Assembly: GCA_030522415.1 (NCBI GenBank)
Contig: CM060121.1
Coordinates: 22,603,142 to 22,667,141 of the forward strand
Direction of reading: 5' to 3'
Length of the DNA: 64,000 nucleotides
Origin: Channallabes apus
Lineage: Eukaryota > Chordata > Actinopteri > Siluriformes > Clariidae
Position numbers and translations under genes: made by a program. Below are positions 11,173 through 22,303 of this stretch, piece after piece. Within the stretch, counting starts at the first letter, position 1; each line of letters opens with the position of its first letter. The notes under the pieces were generated by a model that searched no databases, was not told the DNA's origin, and was given only the letters and a program-made list of their open reading frames with translations.

Positions 11173-11395
11173 TGAATAAACTGATCAGCCATAACGTTAT
11201 GACCTCTTGCCTAATACCAAGGCCCCTTGGGCACCTGGGTAACAAGGCACCGGTGCCCCTTCTGGAATCAAAACAGTAATGCTCTGTGCGTGTTCTGACA
11301 CCTTTCTATTGAAACCAGCATTAATCTTTTCAACAGTTTGAGCTACAGTAGCTCTATATTCGATCAGACTACATAAGCCACCCGTCACTCCCCAT
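11173..11395 (-). pseudogene. Tc1-like transposase fragment
   Basis: The minus strand reads YRATVAQTVEKINAG and RKVSEHAQS, matching the HTH region of a Tc1-like family also seen on the plus strand at 12127-12515 (there VNDGCDRKMSELSVHH). CATAACGTTATGACC near 11190 resembles a terminal repeat of that family. Heavily deleted. Confidence 0.6.
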
Positions 11396-11575
11396 GTGCA
11401 TCAGTGAGCTTCGGCTGCCTACCACACTGTCACGCACGATTCACCCGTTTTCCCCAAGAGCTGCAGTTATGGAGTTGCTCTGACCCAAGTGTAGACAGTA
11501 CAGTTTGGCTCTTCTCATTGTTACAATGTCAGAAGATACATTAACCAACAAGTGAACCTTGTTTCCTGAAGTTGA

Positions 11576-12093
11576 TGTTGTAAGAGCCATATCGCACTTG
11601 TTATGAATTTGTTGTTGTGTTTATTTGTTTTTATTTCATGATTATTTTATCTTATTCTGTTCATTAGTTAAGCATTAAGCATTAAGTTTATTACATAAGC
11701 CATAAGCTTTGAATTTGTTAGTCAAGCATCCATCTTGACAATCGTAAGTTGGTCTGTGATGTCATTCCACTATAACATGTATTTTGTATGACTATCGTAT
11801 GATAGAAAGTTCAGTTTAGATGCGGAAGGCTACGGAACCGCAAGCATTAAGCTAACTGTAATCAGATATATATATATATATATATATAGCAAATGTGTTG
11901 TTATATGCATAAGAAGATCTTGAACCGTTTGATACAGCAACTGGTGTCTGTAACCACAGTGGATTTACTCAAGACGACTGTATGAAGTGTTGATTCTTTG
12001 ATGCTGACAAAATAAAATACAAGAGACAAAGAGATCATCGGACTTCATCAAACGGCAAACCAAAGATACGCGTCAAAACTAGTGAAATAACAT
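11576..12093 (+). repeat. LTR-like interspersed repeat, uninterrupted copy
   Basis: About 518 bp from TGTTGTAAGAGCCATAT to GAAATAACA, with short TTAGTTAAGCATTAAG direct repeats, a (TA)n run at 11868-11888 and an AATAAA-like signal near 12010. A second, reversed copy at 16677-22303 aligns along nearly its whole length but is split by the LINE at 17022-22126. TG...CA ends and the polyadenylation signal suggest a solo LTR, but I could not find a matching target duplication. Confidence 0.7.
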
Positions 12094-12126
12094 GACCGCA
12101 TCTACAGATGTGTTAAGGGCAGAAAA

Positions 12127-12515
12127 AATGGGCAAGCATATGGATTTGAGTGACTTTGACTCAAAGGATCAGATTGGGGTGTCTAGAGGACTGGGACAGC
12201 GCAAGTCCAAAACTGCAGCTCTTGTGGGGTGATCCTGGTCTGCAGTGGTCAGGACATACCAAAAGTGATCAAAGGAAGGAAAACCGGTGAACCAGCGACA
12301 GGGTCGTCGGCGACTAATGTTTACTGATGCACAATGGGGAGCGAAGGCTGGCCAGTGTATTGTCCGATCCAATCGGATCACTAGTGTAGATCAGACTTAT
12401 GAAAAGGTTAATGATGGTTGTGATAGAAAGATGTCAGAACTTTCAGTGCATCACTGTTATGGTGGCTCGATAATAGGTGGTCATAATGGCTGTGTAAGTG
12501 TTCATGAGCAGAACT
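12127..12515 (+). pseudogene. Tc1-like transposase fragment, N-terminal
   Basis: Starts MGKHMDLSDFDSKDQIGVSR, continues LGQRKSKTAALVG, then a stop, SAVVRTYQK, a further stop, EGKPVNQRQGRRR and EKVNDGCDRKMSELS. This is the paired-type HTH of a Tc1-like transposase, broken by stops and lacking the catalytic domain. It belongs to the same family as the relic at 11173-11395. Confidence 0.7.
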
Positions 12516-12575
12516 AGGATAATAATTTGGCATTTCTTAATGCAATTCGTATCTCTTTCTTATATATAGGCGTAC

Positions 12576-13282
12576 CAATGACGGTCATCGACGACCCCCT
12601 GCAGCACATAAGACGTCCAACCTTTACAGTTGAGAAAATTCATGTGGCTGTCACTAGGCGCCAGGACCGGGATGTGAGTGACATCGACACACCCGATAAC
12701 CTGAGGGATATAGAACTTGCTCTGGAATCGCTCGGCGATGGCGCAGGCATCCTGCAGGCTCGGGACTTTGATGAAGTGCCGTATCGCCTGGTTCACCATG
12801 CCTTTACAGAACATGTAAACAAATTTCATCACCGTCGTCTTATGCACCCCGAAGCGGTACGCGATAGAGCCGTACTCCCCGCAGCCGCTGAGCTTGTACA
12901 GCGCGATCGCCACGCGCATCTCCAAAGGGATCGCGGGACGCACGGTCACCTCACCGGGGCTCATCACATCCTTCATCAGGTCACAAAGTTTTACGAACGA
13001 CCTGCGAGTCATCCTGAAATGCTCTCTCCATTCCGCGTCAGAGAATTCCTGCAGCACCACCCTCTCCCACCAGTCCCGACTCCGCACGCGCATCCAGCAC
13101 GTGCGGCTTTTGGTCGGAACCGGAGGAAGACGCACAGTAGGCTCGAGAGCGGCCGCGCGCTCCAGCAGCGCTCGCCTTCGCCTCTGTAATAAAACCGATA
13201 CAGCTTGCAGGAGGGAAGCATTATATGACAACTGCAGTAATAAAAAGTGCAAAATAAGCAGCGGCCAAAATACAGTCTCCAT
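12576..13282 (-). CDS. PIF/Harbinger transposase-derived gene (HARBI1-like), exon 1
   Basis: The ATG at 13282 opens 235 codons and two bases, ending at a donor (CATTG/GTACGC). The first 45 residues are hydrophobic then arginine-rich. Residues about 70-100 (WWERVVLQEFSDAEWREHFR) and 105-160 form the helical region preceding the DDE_Tnp_4 fold, and IGCVDVTHIPVLAPS holds the first catalytic D (about residue 200). The frame continues in phase into the exon at 1889-1985. HARBI1-type proteins are domesticated or active Harbinger nucleases, so this may be a host gene or a transposon gene. Exon 1 is GC-rich, unlike its surroundings, with no stop or frameshift. A Tc1 relic ends only about 60 bp from the donor. 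Confidence 0.82.
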
Positions 13283-13400
13283 GTTTTTAAACTGATAGAT
13301 TATTTCACGTCATGTCCCTCGTCCACGGTGGGTTTTTGCTTCCGGGTTGGAACAGTCTACGTCACGGATTTTTAAAAGAAATAAATCCGATTACTGAGAA
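13283..13400 (-). promoter_or_regulatory. Candidate promoter of the HARBI1-like gene
   Basis: Just upstream of the ATG the minus strand has two TGACGT half-CRE motifs and a CCGGAAG ETS-type motif. These are common in TATA-less vertebrate promoters. Motif-based inference only. Confidence 0.4.
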
Positions 13401-13684
13401 TATAAACCACATTCTATACACCACGTACGCGCTTGAAGAAGTAGACATCCATAAGATTTGAAATAAAAAGTATGCACCAAAATTTGTTGCCATCATTGTG
13501 TTTGTTTCCTTCTTTTCAGATTGAAGTATTCCCATATTTAAGCATGCCTCCATCCATCCTATCTAGGAATCTATCTAGGACCCTCTGTAGTCCAACTATG
13601 GACTGTAAAGGCCAGTGGTGATTCCCACTGTATTTATTTCCATTCCGATTTTTTCCAACCTTGGACCACTTTGGATAATTTGTG

Positions 13685-13800
13685 AATGCCACTTAGCCTA
13701 GTCTGCATGTGTTGGAGCTGTGGGAGGAAACTGGAGAACCTGGAGGAAACCCACCAAGAACCCGGGGATGACGACATGTAAACTCCATGCGCGGACACCA
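13685..13800 (-). repeat. V-SINE-like core fragment
   Basis: Contains GTGGGAGGAAACTGGAGAAC, GGAAACCCACCAAG and GTAAACTCCATGC, the reverse complement of the conserved SINE core seen intact at 25748-26110. Head and tail are lost. Confidence 0.7.
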
Positions 13801-14064
13801 AGGTGGAATAGTGTGAATAATCTAAACCAGTGATGAGATGTAAATGTCACACTGGAAATGTAAAGCTTGCAAGTGTTTCTCTTTTGTTTATACATTGTTT
13901 TCAGTGGCCAAATGATGCTATACACATATCTCATACAGTATATGCTATTCACTGGGTATTAATGTGCACAACTGCACAAATACCTATCTGTTAAACCATG
14001 CAAATTCGTCACTGAAAATAAACCAGCGAGTGCCTACCACTGACAATATACTGTATTAGGGAGC

Positions 14065-14370
14065 TAAGATTGAGCTGAATCATCCCAGATGTGAGCAAAA
14101 TCCAGACTTTCAGCTTTATTTCAAGTGGTTTGACAAAAGTATGGTATTAACCATTGAAGAATTACAGCCATTTTAATCCCCCTCCCCCATTTAGGGGGCT
14201 TATATATAATGGACAAACTAACATAATTACAAACATAAGGATTGCCTTTAATGCTTGGATGAAAATTCTTTGTAGTCAATGAATGCCTGAAGTCTGGAAT
14301 CTATGGACATGACCAAATGATGAGTTTCCTCCCTTTAGATGCCTTTCCGGGCCTTTAATGCCGCTGCAGT
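14065..14370 (-). pseudogene. Tc1-like transposase relic, C-terminal end
   Basis: The minus strand reads KARKGI, a stop, REETHHLVMSIDSRLQAFID and EFSSKH followed by a stop, typical of the end of Tc1-like transposases. It is followed by sequence resembling an inner terminal repeat (TTAGGGGGCTTATAT...GGACAAACTAACATAA). No complete element. Confidence 0.6.
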
Positions 14371-14674
14371 ATATTCACACTGTATTTAAACAAGCTGTGG
14401 AATAAAATAATGCTTTGATTTGAAAACAGACACACACACACAAAAAACCTTGTCAACTGCTATGACACTAACATGATTGCTTTTTAGTAGATGTGCACAG
14501 CAATGGTGTAGTCAGAAATTTATTTCAGGTCAGGATGAGAAAAAAAAATCAGTGGGTCAGGGCTCTGTGCAAATGACTGGAGTGCTCAAACTGCTAAGAT
14601 GAACAAGAAGACGAGGAGTTATTAATTGGTGTGTCCACTGCAACTCCAAACTGGGAGAGAGGGGGACAGACATA

Positions 14675-16292
14675 CAGTGGTGTGAAAAACTATTTGCCCC
14701 CCTCCTGATTTCTTATTCTTTTGCATGTTTGTCACACAAAATGTTTCTGATCATCAAACACATTTAACTATTAGTCAAAGATAACACAAGTAAACACAAA
14801 ATGCAGTTTTTAAATGAGGGGTTTTATTATTTAGGGAGAAAAGAAACCCAAACCTACATGGCAATGTGTGAAAAAGTAATTGCCCCCTGAACCTAATAAC
14901 TGGTTGGGCCACACTTAGCAGCAATAACTGCAATCAAGCGTTTGCGATAACTTGCAACGAGTCTTTTACAGCGCTCTGGAGGAATTTTGGCCCACTCATC
15001 TTTGCAGAATTGTTGTAATTCAGCTTTATTTGAGGGTTTTCTAGCATGAACCGCCTTTTTAAGGTCATGCCACAACATCTCAATAGGATTCGGGTCAGGA
15101 CTTTGACTAGGCCACTCCAAAGTCTTCATTTTGTTTTTCTTCAGCCATTCAGAGGTGGATTTGCTGGTGTGTTTTGGGTCATTGTCCTGCTGCAGCACCC
15201 AAGATCGCTTCAGCTTGAGTTGACGAACAGATGGCCGGACATTCTCCTTCAGGATTTTTTGGTAGACAGTAGAATTCATGGTTCCATCTATCACAGCAAG
15301 CCTTCCAGGTCCTGAAGCAGCAAAACAACCCCAGACCATCACACTACCACCACCATATTTTACTGTTGGTATGATGTTCTTTTTCTGAAATGCTGGGTTA
15401 CTTTTACGCCAGATGTAACGGGACACGCACCTTCCAAAAAGTTCAACTTTTATCTCGTCGGTCCACAAGGTATTTTCCCAAAAGTCTTGGCAATCATTGA
15501 GATGTTTTTTAGCAAAATTGAGACGAGCCTTAATGTTCTTTTTGCTTAAAAGTGGTTTGCGCCTTGGAAATCTGCCATGCAGGCCGTTTTGCCCGGTCTC
15601 TTTCTTATGGTGGAGTCGTGAAGACTGACCTTAATTGAGGCAAGTGAGGCCTGCAGTTCTTTAGATGTTGTCCTGGGGTCTTTTGTGGCCTCTCGGATGA
15701 GTTGTCTCTGCGCTCTTGGGGTAATTTTGGTCGACCGGCCACTCCTGGGACGGTTCACCACTGTTCCATGTTTTTGCCATTTGTGGATAATGGCTCTCAC
15801 TGTGGTTCGCTGGAGTCCCAAAGCTTTAGAAATGGCTTTATAACCTTTACCAGACTGATAGATGTCAATTACTTTTGTTCTCATTTGTACCTGAATTTCT
15901 TTGGATCTTGGCATGATTGCTAGCTTTTGAGGTGCTTTTGGTCTCCTTCTCTGTGTCAGGTAGCTCCTATTTAAGTGATTTCTTGATTGAAACAGGTGTG
16001 GCAGTAATCAGGCCTGGGGGTGACTACAGAAATTGAACTCAGTTGTGATAAACCACAGTTAAGTTATTTTTTAACAAGGGGCAATCACTTTTTCACACAG
16101 GGCCATGTAGATTTGGAGTTTTTTTTTCTCCCTTAATAACATAAACCTTCATTTAAAAACTGCATTTTGTGTTCAATTATGTTATCTTTGACTAATAGTT
16201 AACGGTTTTTGATGAGCAGAAACATTTAAGTGTGACAAACATGCAAAAGAATAAGAAATCAGGAAGGGGGCAAATAGTTTTTCACACAACTG
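14675..16292 (-). mobile_element. Tc1-like transposon, family A, copy 2 (reversed)
   Basis: 1,618 bp with the same CAGTGGTGTGAAAAACTATT ends as copies 1 and 3, and TA at 14673-14674 and 16293-16294. Terminal repeats of about 210 bp carry the internal direct motif. Transposase frame on the minus strand. Confidence 0.95.
14893..15914 (-). pseudogene. Tc1-like transposase (DD34E) with one frameshift
   Basis: The ATG at 15914 gives the HTH domain for about 108 codons. A single-base loss in an A run (15587-15590 on the plus strand; copy 1 has one more A) shifts the frame. The second frame carries LWTDE-like text changed to MWTDEIK, then QQDNDPKHTS and SPDPNPIEMLW, and reads to the normal stop at 14893-14895. 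The span is 1,022 bp, one base short of 341 codons. Unlike copies 1 and 3 it has no nonsense mutation. Confidence 0.93.
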
Positions 16293-16676
16293 TATATGCT
16301 CATGATGTGTCTAAAGATCTCTGTTTATTATCAGCAAAGAGAGCTTATTTAAGCTTTTGGTCATCAAAAGAACTGGTCATTGAAATGTAAGTCAAAGAGA
16401 GACCCAGAGACAGACCGACAATAGAAAATACATTATCATTTTCTATTTAAAAAAGGGTTCCAGCAGATACAACCTGTTTCTATGTATATTTATCTAAACA
16501 TGGGCTATATGAAGTATTAATGTATAAGGAATCAGTAAGCACAACGAGGGGGTTGTTTTATGGGTATATAGACATGATAAAGATTATATTACAAAACTTT
16601 GCAACCACACATGGCGACACTTAGAGTGTAATGGTTAGCACTGTGGCCGCAGTGCAAAACCATATATGTGCAGGCA
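16293..16676. other. Intergenic, nothing recognised
   Basis: AT-rich sequence without coding or repeat features I can name. Confidence 0.5.
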
Positions 16677-17803
16677 TGTTATTCCATATTCTGGCGCATA
16701 TCTTTCTTATTGCATTCGGTTACTCACAACACGGACGTCCATTGAGTTCTTTGTCTCTTGTTTTATTTTCGGCATTAAAGGTTCAAAACTTCATACAGTT
16801 TTCTTGCATAAATCCACTGTGGTTGCAACAACTTATTTGCTGTGTCCTATTACAGTCTTAGATCACGGTTTTCTTACGTTTACAACAACCTATTTGCTGT
16901 ATCCTTTAAATTAAGTTTTTCTTAAGTTTACAACAACCTATTTGCTGTATCCTGTAAATTACGGTCAAAAGCTTGTGTTCTCCTCAACTTCCGTATCTTA
17001 ACTGACTTTGTACCATGCAATAATTCAATTCAATTCAATTTTATTTATATAGCGCTTTTAACAATGGTCATTGTCTCAAAGCAGCTTCACAAAAATTTAA
17101 GAAATTTAATTTAACAAAAAAAAAAAAAAAAAAAAAAAAAACATTTTTATATATAGAATAATTATATATAAAGTAATAAGTAAATAAATAAAATTATAAT
17201 AGAAAATAAATAAATAAAAACAAATAATAATAATAATTATAGAAAAGAAAATAATTGGAATTGTGGATGTGTGAGAAAAATGTGCAGATAATAATGAGAT
17301 GAATGAATGAAATGTCTCTGATGAGCAAGCCAAGGGTGACGGCGACGGTGGCAAGGAAAAACTCCCTGAGATGGCATTAGGAAGAAACCTTGAGAGGAAC
17401 CAGACTCAACAGGGAACCCATCCTCATTTGGGCGATAACAGATAGAAATGATATAACATCTTGTGTTGTGCAGGTGAAAAATCAATATGACAGAAATTAT
17501 TTAAATGGTCATGAAGACCAGTTCAGCATAGGGACGAGTCAGTAGGTGCAGAGGGCAGATGAGGTCTGGATCACTGGAAGCACAGGAGCAGCATGTGTAG
17601 CTCCAACCATCATAAAGCTGAATCCAGTTGGAGCTGGTCCTTCTCTGGGTGCCTCAGGAACCTCGCAGGGTCGGCCTTTGTCTACTGAAGCTGGCAAAAT
17701 CTCCCGATGCCTCGGGATGGGTAGAGAAATACAGAACAGATGGGGAGAATTAGCGTAGTTGCCATTCGGTATAGGTGTACTGGAGTATGAGTACTGGGAT
17801 GAG

Positions 17804-20764
17804 TTATGTGTATGCCAGATTAAAAAGATGCGTCTTGAGTCTACTTTTGAACTGAGAAACCGTGTCTGCTCCCCGGACACTGTCTGGAAGGCTATTCCAA
17901 AGCTTTGGAGCTAAATATGAAAAAGCCCTACCCCCTTTTGTAGATTTTGAAATTCTGGGAACTACCAGAAGTCCGGAGTTTTGTGATCTTAAGGCGCGTG
18001 GTGGATTGTAGCGTATCAGAAGACTGGTTAGGTATGTGGGAGCTAAACCATTTAAGGCCTTGTATGTAAGTAATACTATTTTGTAATTTATTCTAAACTG
18101 AACAGGTAGCCAGTGCAGGGATGATAATATTGGGGTTATATGATCATATTTTCTGGATCTAGTGAGAACCCTGGCAGCTGCATTTTGGATTAACTGAAGC
18201 TTGTTTATTGAGGATGCAGGACAACCACCTAGTAATGCATTACAATAGTCCAGTCTGGAGGTCATGAATGCATGAACTAGTTTTTCTGCATCAGATACGG
18301 ATAAGATGTTCCTAAGTTTAGCAATATTTCGAAGATGGAAAAAGGCTGTTTTTGTGATATTTGAAATGTGATTTTCAAAAGACAAGTTACTGTCTAATAT
18401 TACTCCCAGATCTTTTACTGCTGAGCTGGTAATAACAGTACATCCTTCTAAGCGCAAGCTGAATTGTGAAAGCTGTTGTGTGCTGGTTTTTGGGCCAATA
18501 AGTAATATCTCTGTCTTATCTGAATTTAATAAAAGAAAGTTATTGGTCATCCAATCTTTTATGTCCTGGACACACTCAGTTAATCTAGACAACTTAGGTA
18601 TTTCGTCTGGTTTAGTTGAGATATATAATTGGGTATCATCAGCATAACAATGGAAACTAATCCCATGTCTTCTAATGATGTTACCCAAGGGAAGCATGTA
18701 TATTGAGAACAACAGAGGTCCTAAAACTGACCCTTGTGGGACCCCATATTTCACTGGCATTATACCAGACGGTTCTCCATTTAGATCTACAAAATGGTAG
18801 CGATCAGACAGGTAAGATCTAAACCATTTTAGTGCCTGTCCCTGAATGCCTATATAATTTTGTAAGCGATCTATGAGAATATTATGATCTATAGTGTCGA
18901 ATGCAGCACTAAGATCGAGCAGGACTAGCAATGAGATGCAGCCTTGGTCTGAAGCTAAAAACAAGTCATTTGTAATCTTAACTAGTGCAGTTTCTGTGCT
19001 ATGATGGGGCCTGAAACCTGACTGAAATTCTTCAAGGATGTTGTTATCCTGCAAGAATGTGCAAATTTGAGCTGATACTACTTTTTCTAGTATTTTTGAT
19101 ATGAACGGGAGGTTTGAGATCGGTCTGTAATTTTTTATTTCATTCGCGTCCAAATTAGATTTTTTAAGAAGCGGCTTAATAACTGCTAACTTGAAAGGTT
19201 TAGGGACGTGACCTAGATGTAATGAAGAATTAATAATGTTTAGGAGTGGCTCTCCAACCGTAAGCATCACTTCTTTTAAAAATCTGGTTGGGATTGGGTC
19301 TAACAGGCACGTTGTTGATTTAGCCGAGGTGATGAGTTTATACAGCTCTTCCTGTCCTATACCTGTAAAGCAGTGAAAATCTAAATGTGAAGCTATAGGC
19401 TGAACTGGATCGTGAGATACTATTAGAGGTTGAACCTCCATTATTTTCTTCCTGATATTATTGATTTTTTCATTAAAGAAGTCCATAAAGTCTTCACTTC
19501 TAAATTGTGATGGGATACTCTCTGCGGGCATCTTAGGTTTTGTTAAGCGAGCCACTGTACTAAATAAGAACCTGGGATTGTTTTGGTTTCTTGCTATCAG
19601 TTGGCTAAGATGCTCGGTCCTAGCAGTTTTTAGAGCCTGTCTATAGCTGCACATACTGTCTTTATACGCAATTCGAAAAACTTCTAATTTAGTTTTCCTC
19701 CATTTTCGCTCGAGGTTACGGGTTGCTCTCTTTAGGGCGCGAGTATGACTGTTGTACCACGGTGCCAATGTTTTATCTCTGACTTTTTTTAATCTGATGG
19801 GAGCAACAGTGTCTAATGTACTGGTAAAAATAGTGCCCATGCTGCTAGTCACTTCATCTAGATCATCTGCATTTAGGGGTCTAATAAGAAATTGGGACAG
19901 ATCCGGCAGATTACTTGTGAATCTGTCTTTAGTGGTGGGATTCATATTTCTAACAGATTGATAGCGTGGGGAGACACAGCTAATCTGTTCTACGGGTAGA
20001 GTATATGTCAGGAGGTGATGATCTGTGATATCATCACTTTGAGGTATGATCTCTATATTAGAGACATCTATACCATGGGATATAATTAAATCTAGCGTAT
20101 GATTAAAGCGGTGAGTTGCTCCAATTATATTTTGCTTAACCCCAAAGGAATTTAGTAAATCCATAAATGTGAGTGCTAAAGCGTCGTTAGCATCATCTAC
20201 ATGAATGTTAAAGTCTCCTACTATCAATACTTTGTCAGAGTTAACCAATAGGTCTGATAGCAGATGTCCAAATTCTTTAAGAAAATCGCCATATGGCCCC
20301 GGGGGTCTGTACACGGTGGCCAAGGTAAAATATAGCAAGGGTTTATTACGTATTTCATTTAGTGCAACATTAATGATAAGCACTTCAAATGAATTAAACC
20401 TGGGCCTTATTTTCTGGGTAACAGTGAGTACATCATTGTAGATAGTGGCGACACCACCGCCGCGACCAATTAGACGGGGCTCGTGCTTATAGAAATATCC
20501 TGACGGAGTAGACTCATTCAGACCAAAATATTCATTTGGTTTAAGCCAGGTTTCAGTGAGACAGAGTGCGTCAAGGCAATAATCTGAGATAATTTCATTA
20601 ACAATAAGTGCTTTAGGCGCAAGGGATCTAATGTTGAGTAGTCCAAACTTTAGAGGTGGATTTTGACTACTTATTTTGCCTTTTTCTGGTTTTATGGTTA
20701 TCAGATTGTTTCGGGCAAATTTAACAAATTTATTCTTTTTTCTCAGTATTCGGGGAACAGACAC
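17804..20764 (-). CDS. LINE ORF2: APE endonuclease and reverse transcriptase
   Basis: 986 uninterrupted codons. The endonuclease starts near residue 40 ([13 protein letters not shown]), with ALCLTETWL, the [10 protein letters not shown] catalytic block (about 185) and TDHHLL. Reverse transcriptase follows: [27 protein letters not shown] (about 620), [13 protein letters not shown] and the YADDTQLY catalytic site (about 706). The C-terminus has the [20 protein letters not shown] region usual in L2/CR1-type LINEs. It nicks target DNA and primes cDNA synthesis from its own RNA. I take the first ATG, 96 bp after ORF1. I see no missing catalytic residue, and L2-type ORF2 proteins are about this length. 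Confidence 0.93.
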   Translation of the reverse strand: MSVPRILRKKNKFVKFARNNLITIKPEKGKISSQNPPLKFGLLNIRSLAPKALIVNEIISDYCLDALCLTETWLKPNEYFGLNESTPSGYFYKHEPRLIGRGGGVATIYNDVLTVTQKIRPRFNSFEVLIINVALNEIRNKPLLYFTLATVYRPPGPYGDFLKEFGHLLSDLLVNSDKVLIVGDFNIHVDDANDALALTFMDLLNSFGVKQNIIGATHRFNHTLDLIISHGIDVSNIEIIPQSDDITDHHLLTYTLPVEQISCVSPRYQSVRNMNPTTKDRFTSNLPDLSQFLIRPLNADDLDEVTSSMGTIFTSTLDTVAPIRLKKVRDKTLAPWYNSHTRALKRATRNLERKWRKTKLEVFRIAYKDSMCSYRQALKTARTEHLSQLIARNQNNPRFLFSTVARLTKPKMPAESIPSQFRSEDFMDFFNEKINNIRKKIMEVQPLIVSHDPVQPIASHLDFHCFTGIGQEELYKLITSAKSTTCLLDPIPTRFLKEVMLTVGEPLLNIINSSLHLGHVPKPFKLAVIKPLLKKSNLDANEIKNYRPISNLPFISKILEKVVSAQICTFLQDNNILEEFQSGFRPHHSTETALVKITNDLFLASDQGCISLLVLLDLSAAFDTIDHNILIDRLQNYIGIQGQALKWFRSYLSDRYHFVDLNGEPSGIMPVKYGVPQGSVLGPLLFSIYMLPLGNIIRRHGISFHCYADDTQLYISTKPDEIPKLSRLTECVQDIKDWMTNNFLLLNSDKTEILLIGPKTSTQQLSQFSLRLEGCTVITSSAVKDLGVILDSNLSFENHISNITKTAFFHLRNIAKLRNILSVSDAEKLVHAFMTSRLDYCNALLGGCPASSINKLQLIQNAAARVLTRSRKYDHITPILSSLHWLPVQFRINYKIVLLTYKALNGLAPTYLTSLLIRYNPPRALRSQNSGLLVVPRISKSTKGGRAFSYLAPKLWNSLPDSVRGADTVSQFKSRLKTHLFNLAYT

Positions 20765-20860
20765 AGTTTCTATAGGACAAGCTATGTGTGTGCGTCTATC
20801 ACTACGGTGAGTTGTGATGTGGCTAATATGTTTGGAATCTACAGTATGACTTACCGCCAG

Positions 20861-21823
20861 TCAGATGGTTCGTAGTGTTCTGGAGATGTTGTCAGAGAGG
20901 ACCGCTGCTCCAGCTCTGCTAGGGTGTAGGCCATCGGTGTGATAGAGCCTAGGACGCTCCCAGAAAACATTCCAGTTATCAACAAAGCGTAATTTCTGTT
21001 GTTGACACCAAGATTGTAACCATTCATTAAAAGCAAATAATCTACTGAACTTCTCGATTCCTCGCTGAAATGTGGGAAGCGGTCCAGATACGATGATCAT
21101 TGTCGTGGGTGATGTGCTGCGGACCTTCTCGACCAGGCTCCTGAAGTCCTTCTTTAGGATCTCCGTCTGCCTCAGCCTGGTGTCGTTCGTGCCGGCATGA
21201 AGAACCACAGCTCCAATGTTCCTCCTCAGGGCAGCAGGCACCTGTGCAGCAACATCAAGAACACGTGCACCAGGTAAACAGCGTGTGTGCACCTTACCTT
21301 TAGCCGTGGTAGCACGCACGTGACGAACGATGGAGTCTCCGATGACCAGGACGTCGTGTGCCGTCTCGCGGAGAGGAGCGAAGCGGTTTTGGGTCGAGAT
21401 GTCGAAGACGGGTGGTGGTGGTGGAGAGGTCCTCGCCCGGGGCTTGGCGTGCTTCTTCCGCTGCTGCTGTATCCAGGGTCCGTGGTATCCCGGCGCCGGG
21501 GTGTAGGAACACTGGGCGGGATGCGTCCTTGGTGTGTTGGACCTGGGCAGAGAAGCACGCGGGGTTGAGGTTGTAGGAGAATTCTCATGCCGAGAATTTA
21601 CCTGGGACAGATGAGTGTCGGTCTGCGTCGATTCCAACGTGGCTTTCCGCTGCTGTAACCGGGCCAGCTTCACCTGTAGCTCACGGATCAGCTTCTCCAC
21701 GGCCTCCACCTCCAAATCCACCGAGTGCAGCTCCAATGTCTCCTCACCTGCACTCAGAGGCAGAATCACAACCGACATGGTGTCTAAATACGGAAAATAA
21801 TCGGTGTGAGGAAGCGAAAACAA
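20861..21823 (-). CDS. LINE ORF1 with coiled coil and SGNH esterase domain
   Basis: 320 codons. Residues about 35-65 form a likely coiled coil (VEAVEKLIRELQVKLARLQQ), followed by a proline- and basic-rich linker. From about 155 there is a GDSL/SGNH hydrolase-like domain: block I VIGDSIVRH (about 160), block III HAGTND (about 210), and block V DGLHPS (about 297, the D and H of the triad). Such esterase-type ORF1 proteins are known in CR1/L2 LINEs and are thought to help bind RNA or membranes. Another ATG at codon 16 is an alternative start. Confidence 0.88.
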   Translation of the reverse strand: MFSLPHTDYFPYLDTMSVVILPLSAGEETLELHSVDLEVEAVEKLIRELQVKLARLQQRKATLESTQTDTHLSQVNSRHENSPTTSTPRASLPRSNTPRTHPAQCSYTPAPGYHGPWIQQQRKKHAKPRARTSPPPPPVFDISTQNRFAPLRETAHDVLVIGDSIVRHVRATTAKGKVHTRCLPGARVLDVAAQVPAALRRNIGAVVLHAGTNDTRLRQTEILKKDFRSLVEKVRSTSPTTMIIVSGPLPTFQRGIEKFSRLFAFNEWLQSWCQQQKLRFVDNWNVFWERPRLYHTDGLHPSRAGAAVLSDNISRTLRTI

Positions 21824-22126
21824 ACTTTAGAAACAAACAAACAAACGTGATAGCCGGGCTAGCGATGCTAATGCTAATTAGCGATGCTAATGCCGGCTAA
21901 AAGCGGTGTGCTGCAAAACAATTAAAACTTAACGATATAACACGCGTTTCGAGTAAATATATTATAAGATACTTATCCGTTTTATGTACACTCTTCGTAA
22001 GGGGACGAAAAAAGTTTAAAAGTTGGTCAGTATGGTGGAGCTCGGAAAAAAGCAGCTTCTCAGTGTCCTCGTACGGAGGAAGTGACGTCAGCCGAGTATC
22101 GTGACGTCAGTATCGATACCAATCTC
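21824..22126 (-). promoter_or_regulatory. LINE 5-prime UTR and internal promoter candidate
   Basis: Holds two perfect TGACGTCA (CRE) palindromes at 22083-22090 and 22102-22109, close to the 5-prime end where an internal promoter is expected, and short GCTAATGC-type repeats nearer ORF1. CREB/ATF responsiveness is inference. Confidence 0.45.
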
Positions 22127-22303
22127 CAATAGTCATGTAACAACGTGCAATAGTGGAATGACGTCACAGACCAACCTACGATTGTCATAGATGCTTAACT
22201 AATAAACTTAATGCTTAGCTAATAAACTTGGTGCTTAGCGCTTAACTAATAAAATTAAATAAACACAACAACAAATTCATAAGGTAAAATATGGCTCTTT
22301 CAA

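Larger units (their letters stand above)
17022..22126 (-). mobile_element. L2-clade LINE, apparently full length
   Basis: About 5.1 kb on the minus strand: 5-prime UTR (21824-22126), ORF1 (20861-21823), ORF2 (17804-20764), 3-prime UTR, and an AATTG-type short-repeat tail at 17022-17046. A CAAT duplication (17018-17021 and 22127-22130) flanks it. The 3-prime UTR contains GCGCTATATAAATAAAATTG, a sequence abundant in fish, and a poly-T/A run near 17117-17141. A related 5-prime-truncated fragment sits at 30088-30640. Both ORFs are uninterrupted, so it could be recent and retrotransposition-competent. Confidence 0.9.
16677..22303 (-). repeat. LTR-like repeat copy split by the L2 LINE
   Basis: Reverse-strand relative of 11576-12093. 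The part 22127-22303 matches its first third (AGAGCCATAT, GAATTTGTTGTTGTGTTTAT, GGTCTGTGACGTCATTCCAC). The part 16677-17021 matches the rest (CCACAGTGGATTTA, CTGTATGAAG, AATAAAACAAGAGACAAAGA). Between them lies the LINE with a 4-bp CAAT duplication. This copy also carries about three tandem units of CAGCAAATAGGTTGTTG at 16800-16960. Confidence 0.75.

Noticed and set aside
12527..13189. 220-codon plus-strand ORF opposite the HARBI1-like exon
   Set aside because: It is the antisense shadow of a GC-rich exon that has clear DDE motifs and splice phase on the other strand.
21226..21588. Alternative ORFs overlapping LINE ORF1
   Set aside because: Arginine/proline-rich frame shadows of the GC-rich ORF1; no motifs.
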